Positions 20,576-32,452 of a stretch of 64,000 nucleotides of DNA are shown in pieces (within the stretch, counting starts at the first letter, position 1; every line of letters begins with the position of its first letter). A model generated the notes under the pieces. It had not been told where the DNA came from, made no database searches, and saw only the letters and a list, made by a program, of their open reading frames with translations. Both the position numbers and the translations under genes were made by a program. This DNA comes from Phytopythium helicoides (lineage: Eukaryota; Oomycota; Peronosporomycetes; Pythiales; Pythiaceae), in the NCBI GenBank assembly GCA_024867545.1, contig JANFNE010000003.1, positions 930,001 through 994,000 of the forward strand, read 5' to 3'.

Positions 20576-23412
20576 TCACATCTTATGGTGTTTTTCTACG
20601 CCGCCAGAGCAGCAGGGAGAGGCAAACAGCGACTGCAGCGTTCGGAGCACTCCAGGTGCTTTGTACTGCGACGTTGTGCTTAAGAAGGTCATCAGTCTGT
20701 CGCGTGAAATGCCGCCCATGAGCTTTCCCGACCGAGTGATGTACACATTGTTGAGCTTGAGCATCCGGAAAAGTTGGTCCACTGTTCGCATAGACGTCGT
20801 TTCCATGAGCTGAAATGGTGCTGGGTCTACCAGAACCGTGAGTTTGCTGCGGCCACACACGACGTTGGTTCCCTGTCCATTTAGCAATCAGTATTTTATA
20901 ATCAACAACAAAAAAAAAAAAGTTCCGATATGAAGCAGCCTACCCAATCCATAAACTTGCCGCCACGTTTGAAAGAAAAGCGAATCGGCATATTGAGCAA
21001 ATCGCCTTCCCCGATTGCATCGCACGCGTCGTGTGCATGATCGTGCTCGTCATCATGCTCATGCTCACCGGTTCCATACGTTGGCATCAAGTATTGTCGA
21101 GGAAGGGATGGCAGCGGCGATAGAAGCCATGTCGTAGACGTCGCTGCGGGTTGTGACGGAGTGGAAGATCCAACACTTGAAGGGGTTCGCAAAATCCCAC
21201 GAGTCTTGCTGTTGGCATTGCCTTCCTGACTCGGTATATCCTAAAGAGCTTGCCTTTTGCAACTCCTCCAGCCGACAATGATTCACAGCCGCTACAAGGC
21301 GCGCACGTGTGACGGTGGCGAGGAGAAAACGGTTCAAGTATGAATCGACAATCGGGAACACAGGCTCCTGAGATTTTGTGAGCACCTCCAAAGCGTCTCG
21401 ATACGTTGAATCCGGTGTCAGCAGCTTCATGTCGTTCACGTCTTTCATGACCTCCCACGCAGGTACATCGTAAGCGGCTTTAGGCAGTTTCTTCAGACGT
21501 GGCATTTTGCTAGTTGTGATGAGCATGTCGTAGACGCTCTCGGTAAATCGTTTCGCAGTAAAATAAGACGCCAAGATCGCTACCTGATACAGGCAAGGTT
21601 GAGCCCATCTGTGTGTGAAACCTCCATAATAATGACGGCTGTTGAAATTGCGTGAGTCACACCCGAAGAAAATGCTGCTGCTCCAACGATCGCAAACTCG
21701 AATGGCTCATACTGGAGTGATGGGATAAGCTCAAATGCTCGAATGGCTTCGCCTACGAGACGACCAAAGATACCCCCAATCACGAATGTCGGTGTGAATA
21801 AACCCGCAGGAATCGGTAGGGTGATGCTCACAAGTGTGAGGATGAACTTCAGAGGGAGGTAGGTAACAAGTGACCGTGACAACAGCAAACTGTCGGCCTC
21901 GCTCTCAGACTCGTTGCCGTCCCCATCTTCGCTCATTGGCTCGCCTTCACCCGAGTAGATTCTCGCATCTTTCGAGAAGAGCGCAGCTAAGATCCGCCGA
22001 GGAGATCCATGTCGAATAAACCAGGCACTGTCGCCGTAGAACTCCAGAAAACACGAGATAAATGTGATGACGAGCACCAGTGCGACTCTCTTGCCCAATC
22101 CATTCCACACTTTTCGTATATAATCACTGCGTTCGCCCGCCACGACGCAGGAATAGTTGCAACATGCGGGCTTAGATAATGGTCTCGAATACGCACGAGC
22201 AAGCAGACGCAGTGATTGAAAAGAGCACCACCAAGACCGCAGACAACACCTAGCGCACTGAATACCGCTAGATCACGCACAGTGAACCCGTGCAGATCGC
22301 CGACGTCCGAGATACCCATGTTGTAGCTTGCAAGCAGGCCGTACCTCGCATTCGCAGTCATTAAAGACACAAGCAGCGCACCAACAATCGCCGTGAAGAA
22401 CGCGCGCGGAAGAGTTCCCACGAGGTAGAAGTGCGAGGTAACTTCGACACCAAAAAGAACTCCGCCAAACGGAGAGCCGAAGGTGGCCGCAACACCAGCC
22501 GCAACGGCGCACGCCAACATCTCTAGTCGTTTGGTTTCATCGTTGTAGATACGACGGAAAAGCGTTGTGTTCATGAGAATACTCGCGAATCCACAAGATA
22601 TCATGATGAAAGGCCCTTCTTTTCCGATAGAAAGCCCTGCCGCCATTGCTGCCACAAGGCCGACGATCTTGGTGACAACACACTTGAGCGACATATACTC
22701 ACTCATATCGATACCCGACAGCGCAACCTTCATGAATGGCAGTCCGGATCCTGCCGCCTGTGGGCAAACGACATGCACGAGCACAGCCGAGAAGGTCACG
22801 GAGATCAGCGCGGAGAGCAGGAAATACCGGAACCCCCAAACGCTGAGCACGCTGTGATAGATGGCGATCTTGGTGAGCCAAAAGTCGATCATGAGCCCGA
22901 CGCCGGCGGCGAACATGCCGATCGCGAGCATCAGGATGGGGCTCTGGATCAGGATGAACAGCCCGCGGATGCCCGTCGGGTACTGCGCGACGTACATGGC
23001 GTGGAGATCCCTGTCGAACGGCTGGCACCTTGACGTAGCTGGGCGACCGCGGCGGCACCGAAGCGTCCGCTTCCCTCGTCTCCTGCGTGCTCAGCAGCGC
23101 CGCGACCGCGTCCAGGTCGACCGCGAGCGCGTGCGGTCGAGGCGTGACGTGGGTCGGGGACGCGATCGAGTCTCTGTCCAGCACGGGGTTCATGATCTTC
23201 TCCATGACGCTGTCGGAGCGCGAGCGTGGCGACGCCGAGTGCCTCCGCAGCACCGGCCGCAGCGTGCGCTCGCCCGGCTGCCGGAGGTCCACGGACATGG
23301 AGCGCTTGGTCCACTCGGCACGCGGCTGCTGCTCGTTCGACGCCATCGCGGAGCTCGACTGGTCGCTTGAAGACGCGGCCGAGCGCTCGCTTGACGCGCG
23401 GCCGGTGGCCAT
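20576..23412 (-). CDS. CLC-type chloride channel/transporter, frame-broken
   Basis: Voltage-gated chloride channel or Cl-/H+ exchanger family. The start is taken as the ATG at 23412 (MATGRASSERSAASSS), followed by about 130 disordered Ser/Arg residues. The membrane domain has the CLC signatures GSGLPFMK, GKEGPFIMIS (with the gating Glu) and GSPFGGVLFGVEV, then multiple spans up to GLFTPTFVIGGIFGRLVG, the fourth signature. Two cytoplasmic CBS-type regions follow (DSTYRDALEVLTKSQEPVFP and TVDQLFRMLKLNNVYITRSG). An intron at 20943-20873, phase 0, precedes the last exon (20872-20576). Frame breaks occur near 23025, 22143, 21586 and 21231; across each, the CLC homology continues directly in another frame. 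The pieces together cover a full-length eukaryotic CLC. The Glu in GKEGP is present; a full test of channel versus exchanger type needs alignment. Confidence 0.75.
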
Positions 23413-23666
23413 GGCGAGGCGCGGCCGTTGGGACTCGACAATGGGCGGAGCCCGACGGGGGTGCCCATCCCTGTGACCGGAATGCTGACAGAAGAGGGAG
23501 GATTTAGTTGGACTCGCGCCAGAGGGGTTCTGAGGAGGCGAAGTGCGAAGGAGCATTTGAGCCATTCAGGCAGCAAACTATGTGATAGACCCCGACTTTG
23601 GCAAGAACCAAGACACGCCTCACTTCAACATGTACCATCACCTCGCTCGCTTCTTGAGCTAACACA

Positions 23667-25898
23667 CTACGCGGCGGAACCAGCGCTCGCTCGGCGATGG
23701 AGTGCCAGCGCGTCGAAACGGGAGGCAATCTCCCTCTGCTCCTCGCGGCTCAGTCTCGCTTTGCGTTGCCGACGGTTGGAACGCTTTGGCCGCTTCTCGT
23801 CCTCGAACAGCACGGTGCCCTTCTTGCGCTCGCCAGACTCGCGGTGCTGGTTGTGATGGCCAGTAGCGACACGGTCTGCAAAGGCGGCAGCGCCATGGAA
23901 TGGGCTGGCGAGGAAGCCACCGATCCCTTTCGCCAGTCCAATCATAGCACCCTTCGTGCCTTCCTCGCGATACCCCTGTGCCGGCTTCACGAAAATATCC
24001 TTCACACCACTACCGATCTCGTGCAGGAAAGCACCAGCACCCGCCGAGGCACCCTCCAGTGCCGAGTCAGGGCCCCGAGCAGAGTAGTCCACACAGTGGT
24101 AATCCACAATATCCTCCGGAGCGTTCTCTGCGCGAGAGCTTACCACGAACTCGCACTGATCGCACAGCTTGATCTTGTCCTTCTGACTCCACTTGCTCGC
24201 CACGCGACCGCACTTGAGGTCGCAACGCATATGCTGCAATGGTAGATTGCGGTAGAAGCTCGACACCGCACCCATCACGCCGTCCTCCACTACCATCTTG
24301 TCACGGAGCTCCTGTGCTCGACGATGCAGCTCCGGGTTCTTGAACGCCTCGAACACTTGCCGCAACACCTCCGTCGAGAGTTTCGAAATCGGACACGGCT
24401 CCACGCCAACTCCCGCGACCACGACAGCGCGACCCCAGAACGGCTGGTCGCCGAAGAACGGAACGATAAAGGTGGGCTTGCCAGCAAGCAGACCTGCCGC
24501 AGTCGTGCCAGCACCGCCGTGATGAACCACTGCTGACACGCGTGGCATGAGCCAGTCGTGTGGACAGTTGCCGAGGAAGAAGATGTTGTCCGGAACGTCG
24601 ATGCCTCCTGACATGTCACTCCAGCTCGACTGGATCAGCACGCGCACCTTGGCTTGCTCAGCGGCAGCGATGATCATGTTGGTGACCCCCAACGGGTCTT
24701 GAAGCACCATCGAGCCGAATCCCACGAAGATCGGACCGCCATCGTTACCCAGGAACGCCTCCAGCTCAGGCGTCGGAGTGTACTTGGACGCCGCCTGCTT
24801 CAGTGTCACGGTACCGATGACGTCGTAGATCGGACCCCAGTCGGCAGGTTTCGCCACCAGATGCGGACTCCACATGAACGCGTGAGGGATGCTCAAATCA
24901 AGCAGGATATCGCGTCCTCCGTCGCCCTTGCGGATCTTGCGCAGATTGAGCACCTCCGTGCGGAACTCGTTCACGATACCCTCCACGCCCTGCCACATGA
25001 GCAGATCCACCAGCTTGTACGACATGTAGTTCCGCTTCTGCGGCTTCCACGAGTACGGCAAGTTCGACAGCGGATGCGGGAACGCCACCGTCGGCACCCA
25101 CGGCTGAGGAAACATGATGTGCAGCGGCACGCCAAGACGCTCCGCCACGTGCACGTGTCCGTACGTGACGGGGTTCGAGATGATGGCGTCCGCACGGAAC
25201 GGCTTGCCTGGCACTCCGGGTCCTCCCGCGTCCGGGTCCGCAGCCGACACAGCGGGCCACGTCGAGTGCAGGATCTCGTCGATCATTTGCAGGTTCTTCG
25301 GCACGTCTTTCTGGATGGTCTCGAGTTTAACGGGGATCAAGTGACCTCCCGTCTTGACCATGTACGCGGCGAGCTCCTTCGGGTCTCCTCCTAGCGGGTA
25401 GAACTCGACGCCGTGCTCCGTGACAAAGTCTCTGTAGACGGCGTGCGTGGCGAGGCGCACGCGGTGTCCGTGCTCCTGCAGTTTGTTGGCGATGGCGATG
25501 AACGGCTGCACGTCTCCTCTGGTGCCGACGATCATGATGCAGATGGTGAGCGCGGGGACATCGTAGTCCTCTCTGCTGTCGTGGTGTGTGAGCTTGGCGG
25601 CCTCCTCCTCCCTCTCCCTGGCCTGTTCGCGCATGGTGGAGATGTCGTACTCATCGTCATCCTCGGCGAAGTCGAGCTTGATCTGTCCATTGCGATCGAA
25701 AGAAGCAACTGCTTGCACGACATTCGCGAACGAGTCAAGCTTTGGGGTTGTGGACTCACGTCGGCGCCGCACCACGGTGAGCACTGCGTTCTTCAGTCTC
25801 TGCAAGCGACAGCATTCAGCATAAGCAAAAATAGTGCTACCTAGCCATTGCTCTCTTCACCGGCATACCTTGGCTTCTCCATTGCTGGTATTGCCCAT
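23667..25898 (-). CDS. Sterol-type glucosyltransferase (GT28/UGT80-like), copy A
   Basis: Two exons, 25898-25869 (MGNTSNGEAK) and 25799-23667, phase 0, give 720 residues. UGT80/ATG26-type enzymes transfer glucose from UDP-glucose to membrane sterols. The N-terminal GT28 signature MIVGTRGDVQPF is at about residues 99-110. The C-terminal donor-binding half contains GPIFVGFGSMV, VVHHGGAGTTAAGLLAG (about residue 434) and PFFGDQPFWG, all features of active family members. After the catalytic fold is a Cys-paired region (MRCDLKCGRV and LCDQCEFVVS) that could bind zinc, then a glycine-rich amphipathic stretch and a basic Arg/Lys-rich tail. The exon-2 coding DNA between about 23935 and 25680 is nearly identical, inverted, to the gene starting at 26685. 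Substrate is inferred from family only; oomycetes often take sterols from hosts. Confidence 0.82.
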
Positions 25899-26684
25899 TG
25901 ATGTCTGCGATGTTGAAGCCACCTCAAACCTCGCTGCTGCTGCTGCGGTCGACAGGAATTCCGGAACTGAGGCCATAGCTAGAATCGCTCTCGCTGCCAA
26001 TGGGTGGATGTGGAGATGAGGAGAGAATCGCCGAATGCCAGCTCCGCTTCCACCAAGAGCTCGTCAACCCCGTCGATCGGAATCGGTCCAACCGCAGCCG
26101 TGATCACTCGGATTGCTCGGCTTTCTGCAGTCCGCATGATTACCATAGAGGATGTGGCCGAAATGACGTGTGCGGTTGAACCCACACGAACAGCTAAGCG
26201 CACACATTTATACAGGTCATAGCGTTCTGACTCGCTCTGTCGGACGCCTGCGTGGCGCGCGTCCGTCCGACAGCGATCGCGTCAGTTTGCTCACCGGCGG
26301 CGTCGAGCGCTCGAGCGCGTGATTACAACGCTCGGCGGCCCTGAATTTCGCGTCGCTCCATCATCAAAAGCGCCACAGCGCCGCGGTAATCCCCAGGGTG
26401 CGGGCAAATCGCGTCAAAATCCAGCGACTAGCATTTTATGCTTTCATGAATTGAGGCATTCAACTGTTTCTTGCAGTGCATATTAGATATCTGTTTCTTT
26501 AAAATTTATACAAAATGAAAAGTCTAGATCTAGGATAGAGGTCCCACCCGAACTCGTTTTTACACATCTCCGCCGGCACTTCCCAGTCGAGAAGGAGCGG
26601 CGAGCGGCCGAGGCGCCAGTCGGAGATTCGCGCGGCTGAGGCGGCAGAGGGCGGCGGGCGCGCATCCCCAGGCAGCGAGCAGCC
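25899..26684. promoter_or_regulatory. Shared upstream region of divergent glucosyltransferase genes
   Basis: 786 bp between the divergent starts of copies A (25898) and B (26685). It contains no convincing ORF. The half near copy A is GC-balanced; the part at 26420-26540 is AT-rich. It must contain both promoters. No clear oomycete initiator could be pinned down. Confidence 0.5.
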
Positions 26685-29600
26685 ATGAGCGACGGCGGCC
26701 ACGAGTCCGAGGAGCCCAAGGTGCGCGCGCGTGGCGTTTGGTGGGGCGGAGAGCGTGCTGACGCGACTCGCAGCGATGGAAGAGCGTGCTCACCAAGGCC
26801 GTGACCACGGTCATCGAAGAGCGACGCAAGTCGTCGGCAGATAAGCTGGCCTCGCTCGCAGACGTTGTGCAGGCCATGGCCGCGTTTGACAGGGACGGAC
26901 ACATCAAGCTCGACTTCGCCGAGGATGACGACGAGTACGACATCTCCACCATGCGCGAGCAAGCCAGGGAGAGGGAGGAGGAGGCCGCCAAGCTCACACA
27001 CCACGACAGCAGAGAGGACTACGACGTCCCCGCGCTCACCATCTGCATCATGATCGTCGGCACCAGAGGAGACGTGCAGCCGTTCATCGCCATCGCCAAC
27101 AAACTGCAGGAGCACGGACACCGCGTGCGCCTCGCCACGCACGCCGTCTACAGAGACTTCGTCACGGAGCACGGCGTCGAGTTCTACCCGCTAGGAGGAG
27201 ACCCGAAGGAGCTCGCCGCGTACATGGTCAAGACGGGAGGTCACTTGATCCCCGTCAAGCTCGAGACCATCCAGAAGGACGTGCCGAAGAACCTGCAGAT
27301 GATCGACGAGATCCTGCACTCGACGTGGCCCGCCGTGTCGGCTGCGGACCCGGACGCTGGAGGACCCGGAGTGCCAGGCGAGCCATTCCGCGCGGACGCC
27401 ATCATCTCGAACCCCGTCACGTACGGACACGTGCACGTGGCGGAGCGTCTTGGCGTGCCGCTGCACATCATGTTTCCTCAGCCGTGGGTGCCGACGGTGG
27501 CGTTCCCGCATCCGCTGTCGAACTTGCCGTACTCGTGGAAGCCGCAGAAGCGGAACTACATGTCGTACAAGCTGGTGGATCTGCTCATGTGGCAGGGCGT
27601 GGAGGGTATCGTGAACGAGTTCCGCACGGAGGTGCTCAATCTGCGCAAGATCCGCAAGGGCGACGGAGGACGCGATATCCTGCTTGATTTGAGCATCCCT
27701 CACGCGTTCATGTGGAGTCCGCATCTGGTGGCGAAACCTGCCGACTGGGGTCCGATCTACGACGTCATCGGTACCGTGACACTGAAGCAGGCGGCGTCCA
27801 AGTACACTCCGACGCCTGAGCTGGAGGCGTTCCTGGGTAACGATGGCGGTCCGATCTTCGTGGGATTCGGCTCGATGGTGCTTCAAGACCCGTTGGGGGT
27901 CACCAACATGATCATCGCTGCCGCTGAGCAAGCCAAGGTGCGCGTGCTGATCCAGTCGAGCTGGAGTGACATGTCAGGAGGCATCGACGTTCCGGACAAC
28001 ATCTTCTTCCTCGGCAACTGTCCACACGACTGGCTCATGCCACGCGTGTCAGCAGTGGTTCATCACGGCGGTGCTGGCACGACTGCGGCAGGTCTGCTTG
28101 CTGGCAAGCCCACCTTTATCGTTCCGTTCTTCGGCGACCAGCCATTCTGGGGTCGCGCTGTCGTGGTCGCGGGAGTTGGCGTGGAGCCGTGTCCGATTTC
28201 GAAACTCTCGACGGAGGTGTTGCGGCAAGTGTTCGAGGCGTTCAAGAACCCGGACTTGCATCGTCGAGCGCAGGAGCTCCGCGACAAGATGGTAATGGAG
28301 GACGGCGTGATGGGTGCAGTGTCGAGCTTCTACCGCAATCTACCGTTGCAGCACATGCGTTGCGACCTCAAGTGCGGTCGCGTGGCGAGCAAGTGGAGTC
28401 AGAAGGACAAGATCAAGCTGTGCGATCAGTGCGAGTTCGTGGTGAGCTCTCGCGCAGAGAACGCTCCGGAGGATATTGTGGACTATCACTGTGTGGACTA
28501 TTCTGCTCGGGGTCCTGACTCGGCACTGGAGGGTGCTTCGGCGGGTGCTGGTGCTTTCCTGCACGAGATCGGTAGTGGTGTGAAGGATATTTTCGTGAAG
28601 CCGGCACAGGGGTATCGCGAGGAAGGCACGAAGGGTGCTGTGATTGGACTTGTCAAAGGCGTAGGCGGATTTTTGGTTAGTCCGCTGCAAGGTGCAGCTG
28701 TGTTCGCGGACCATGTTGTGACAGGAACCCGTAACCAGAGACGTGGATCGGAGGATCGAAAGAAGGCGACCGTACTTTTTGAAAACCGACGATTTCGGAA
28801 TGCGATTGGGCTCAAGACGGCCCCTGACGCCCATACTGGCGCGATGAATCCTGATGAAATGATAGATGTTGAAAGGAAATCAACAGATACGCGCCAAGTT
28901 GCAGTCCAATTATCACCCGAGGAAAAGCAAGCAATGGAGGCCAAGTTTCACGAGCTTATGGAAAAGAAGCACGGTGGTGGACATGAAATTGCGTACAAGG
29001 TGGCAAAGGGTAGTGGCTCCGCAGAGGCAAATTATTCGAATCCAGCCCCTCCGACGAGTTTATCTGACCGAGTTCAAGCTGTATCTCTGACGGACTCATC
29101 AACAGTTCCAAAGATGAACATTTGTATGATCACAACGGGTTCATGGGAAGAAAGTGTGCAACAGTATGTGGCAATTGGACTGCGCTTGAAGGCAGATGGA
29201 CATCGAGTCCGAATCGCGACAGGTAGTGGACTGCGCGATCGCGTTATCAGTGCAGGCCTTGAATTTTTCCCTCTCAGCGGCCGGGCGACGACGACTGGTG
29301 CTTTTCTGCAGTATCTCCACGCACGTTTTGAGGAGGAGCAGCGACACAAGTCGAAGCTGTTCCATTTTGCTCGATCAAGAATCAACAGCCATCGCGACTC
29401 ATTTCCCGAGATCGATGATCTTCGAGAGCTTATCTTCTCCTTATGGCCTGCATGCGTGGATGTGGATCCACTGGCACCCGGACGTGCTTTCCGAGCAGAT
29501 GCCATCATTTCACATCCATTTATGTTCGGGCAAACGATAGTGGCTGAGCGGCTTGGTGTTCCTCTCCACTGTATGAGTTACAACCCCCAGTCGCGAACAC

Positions 29601-30994
29601 AAGCTTTCCCACACCTAATGAGTGCTAACGTGAAGCTCTACAAGCCATACCGATACGCGCCAACGAACATCGTGACATATGAAGTCATCAGCAACCTCAT
29701 GTGGAACGGATTGAAGAATGTCCTGGACGAGTTCCGGTATTTCTTGGGATTGACAGGGAAGACAGTAGCTGCCAATTTGCTAGCCGAGTGGCGCATCCCT
29801 CACACATATCTATGGAATCCGGAGCTGCTCCCGAAACCCCACGATTGGAGTAGTGAGATCACAATTGCTGGGTATGTGGAGCTGGACGAAGATGAATACT
29901 GGAACGACGAGCAAAGTGCGATTCACCAAGAGTTGTGCGCCTTTGCCGCCCTCGACAACAAGCCCTTGATCTACTTCGGCTTCATTGCAGGTGATTCGGA
30001 TCCACGGCAGGTACACGACCTAGTGGCTTCGCTTGAGAAGGCTGCAAAGCGAGCTCGTGTTCGCGTTATCTTCCAGTGTTTTGAACATTCCAGCTCTGGG
30101 TCCAATGCCTTATTCGTTTGTGGAAACGACACGGTCTTTGAGGTTGACGATGGCTTCCCAGTCAAGCGCATTCTGCCTCATGTGCGCGCAGCAATGCATT
30201 GGGGTGATCTATCAATCACATCGAAATGCTTAGCTGCGGAGAAGCCTGCTTGTGTAGTACCTCGCAATGTGACGCAGCGAATGTGGGGCCAAGCCCTCAC
30301 ATTGGCAGGAGCAGGAGTCGAGCCGCTCGAGATGGATGCACTGTCGGCAAACAACCTCGCTCATGTATTTGGTGCACTCTTGGACGCCAAGTTGGCACAC
30401 GTTGCGAAACGTCTCGCCGCCACTTTCTCGCCAGCGAATGCGATCGACGCAGCAGTCAAGGCATTTTACAACAACCTACCGGTTGTTGGCATGACGTGTG
30501 ATCTAGACCCGAATCGTATTGCCCGTATCTACGACCCTATCAAAGAGCTCAAGCTGTCGTATGAAGCACATCTCGTCGTTCGACAAATAACTGGCGCCGA
30601 GCAAGAGGATCTCAAGTACAAACCACTTCAGTACTCGATGCGCCACGCCCCACGTTTGTCCTTGCGCAATTTGAAATCAGATGTACTTCGAGAAACGCAC
30701 TCTGCTCAGGAGCGCGCCGAGGGCTACGCCTATAGCAGCGATCTTCTCAAGTCTGTTGCGGATGTTCAGTACAAGGTTGTGGCAGCTCCTAGCAAGAAAC
30801 CACCTGCCCGAGGTGGCCTCGCGCGCTATAAGTCGATGGCCGTCACCGTGGTGGAGGTACCCGACTTTTGGAACTCCCCACAAGATAGGAATAAGGGCGA
30901 AGCGGAGATCAACGCTGCATACGAGAGCCTCATTCGTGCACGAAAGTTCCAAGACTCAACGACCTCATCAATCGCTTCATCTGTGTCGCTGTAG
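26685..30994 (+). CDS. Double-domain sterol-type glucosyltransferase, copy B
   Basis: Exon 1 (26685-26720, MSDGGHESEEPK) joins exon 2 (26774-30994) in phase 0, giving 1418 residues, about twice the normal size. The first half is nearly identical to copy A: MIVGTRGDVQPF at about residue 101, VVHHGGAGTT near 442 and the CDLKCGRV/LCDQC cysteine pairs. After a linker ending in LSDRVQAVSLTDSSTVPK, a second GT28-like domain starts near residue 792 (MNICMITTGSWEES, then YVAIGLRLKADGHRVRIAT). It keeps the overall order, for example RADAIISHPFMFGQTIVAERL and PACVVPRNVTQRMWGQAL. However, the GTRGDVQPF glycine loop is TTGSWEESV and the HHGGAGTT donor motif is replaced by MHWGDLSITS near 1152. The second domain is therefore probably catalytically dead and perhaps regulatory (inference). 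The last 16 bases and stop lie inside the left arm of the inverted duplication. Confidence 0.85.
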
Positions 30995-31267
30995 TCATCA
31001 AGGGTATCGTCGTAGCAGTGCACGCGTTCCTATTGAGAGCCTGAACGCAACTAAACGAAACGATGGCAAGATTTAGTTTTGCTTCAAGACTGCACCTTGT
31101 TGTTTGAGTTTGACACTACTATCACTTCAAATCTGTCGATGAGACTGACTGACTGATTGACTGACTGACATTGATCGGACCTCTTCGATACCGATGCTTC
31201 ACTCGTTTCATGAATCCATTCATGCGCGTACAGTACGCATGCGGTGACTCGCTTCGCACATGAAAAC

Positions 31268-32347
31268 TTAGGCGCACTTGATGTTGCTGGGCTGGCCGCT
31301 GCAGCTGCCCGTCTTGCCCGAGACGCTGATGCCCGAGAATTTCCAGTTGGACACGACAGCCGAGTTGGCCTTGATGTCGTACACGTTGGTGGCGGTTCCC
31401 GTGAGTCCGTTGATGGTGATTCCCGTTATGCCAACCTTGCTGGTGGCCGATCCCGTGTATCCACCCTTGGACTTGCTGTAGTCCGAGTGGATGACAATGG
31501 CGTTCTTGACGTTCGTGAGCGTGTTGCTCGTGTAGTTGGCGTTGGTGACGAGGCCCTCGAGGTCGACGATGGTCTTGATGCGGATGCCGTTGTCGCTGTT
31601 GATGATCTTGTTGTTGTACACCGTAAGTCCGTTGACCGTGTCGGAGGAATCGGTGGTCGCACCACCGATGGATCCGATGGAGATGCCATGTCCGCCCGAG
31701 CACGTGTTGCCGGTGAAGAAGGTGTTGGTGCTGGACTGCATGGCGAAACAGTCATCCTGGTTGTAGACGTGGCAACCCGTGATGGTGACGTGGTCGTTGC
31801 GGCTGAGGTCAAATCCGTCCGTGTTTTTGGCGAGGCCGTTGCCCGCGGTTGAGTCGAGCGTGAGGCCCGAGAGCGTGGTGGAGGTGGAGCTGAGGATGCT
31901 GAAGGTACGGAAGGGCGAGTTCTTGAGCGTGAAGTCCGACAGCGTGGACGATACGACCTTGCTGAGGCGGAAGAAGACGGGACGCGTGACCGACTGGCCC
32001 TGCTTCCAGTACCAGGCGCCCTGGCCGTCGAGCGTGCCAGTGCCACCGACCTTGAGGTTGGATCCCGTGAGCAGCACGAGTGGACCCTCCCAGAGCTTGG
32101 TGCCGAACGTCGTGGTTCCTTGGAACGTGATGGTGGCACCCGCCTTGGTCTTGGTCAGGTCGAGCGTGACGCCGGCCGGCACCGTCAGTGAGTTGATGAC
32201 GACGGCGCTGCACGTCGAAATATCGGTACCGCTCGTGTAGGTTCCCGAGAGCGTGCAGCCAGCCTCGGCCTCCTCACGCATCATGGGAGTCGCGGAGGCA
32301 GTGAGCGCGAGCAGCGCAGCGAGCAGCGTGGTGAGACCGATCTTCAT
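31268..32347 (-). CDS. Secreted endopolygalacturonase (GH28), left copy
   Basis: Hydrolyses alpha-1,4 linkages in pectate of plant cell walls; acts outside the cell. An intronless gene of 359 residues starting MKIGLTTLLAALLALTASA, a clear signal peptide. The GH28 catalytic motifs are all present and in order: NTDGFD, QDDCFAMQS, GGHGISIGS and NGIRIKT. Together they supply the three Asp, the His and the Arg/Lys of the active site. Length and conserved Cys residues fit fungal and oomycete endo-enzymes. A longer in-frame start (32440) exists but would bury the signal peptide, so 32347 is preferred. It differs from the right copy at a few residues (for example DDCF against DDCL, and LTVYNN against LTVSNN). 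Both copies appear intact. Confidence 0.93.
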   Translation of the reverse strand: MKIGLTTLLAALLALTASATPMMREEAEAGCTLSGTYTSGTDISTCSAVVINSLTVPAGVTLDLTKTKAGATITFQGTTTFGTKLWEGPLVLLTGSNLKVGGTGTLDGQGAWYWKQGQSVTRPVFFRLSKVVSSTLSDFTLKNSPFRTFSILSSTSTTLSGLTLDSTAGNGLAKNTDGFDLSRNDHVTITGCHVYNQDDCFAMQSSTNTFFTGNTCSGGHGISIGSIGGATTDSSDTVNGLTVYNNKIINSDNGIRIKTIVDLEGLVTNANYTSNTLTNVKNAIVIHSDYSKSKGGYTGSATSKVGITGITINGLTGTATNVYDIKANSAVVSNWKFSGISVSGKTGSCSGQPSNIKCA

Positions 32348-32445
32348 GGTTGTGAGCGAGCGGCTGGGTGGTGCTGGTGGGAGGAGGTGTGAAGTCGCTG
32401 GGACTTGGATGCAGGCGAGGACTTGGTCGCTGGGAGGCAAGTTTT

Positions 32446-32452
32446 GGAATGA
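32446..32452 (-). promoter_or_regulatory. Possible initiator of left polygalacturonase
   Basis: On the minus strand TCATTCC fits the oomycete initiator TCAYTYY, about 100 nt before the start codon. It is conserved at the mirror position in the right arm. A single 7-nt match, so tentative. Confidence 0.35.

Noticed and set aside
23019..23030. A 7-nt intron in the CLC gene (GTGCCAG), which would restore the frame.
   Set aside because: Too short to be spliced; a one-base sequence error restores the frame equally well.
24654..25394. Long plus-strand frame antisense to glucosyltransferase copy A, and its counterpart at 27191-27931 antisense to copy B.
   Set aside because: These arise from GC-rich codon bias on the opposite strand; His/Arg/Val-rich composition, no start context or splice logic, and they mirror the real genes exactly.
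31426..32139. Arg/Ser/Pro-rich frames overlapping the polygalacturonases, also 34712-35173 and 34813-35736.
   Set aside because: Shadow frames of GC3-rich GH28 genes whose own motifs are unambiguous.
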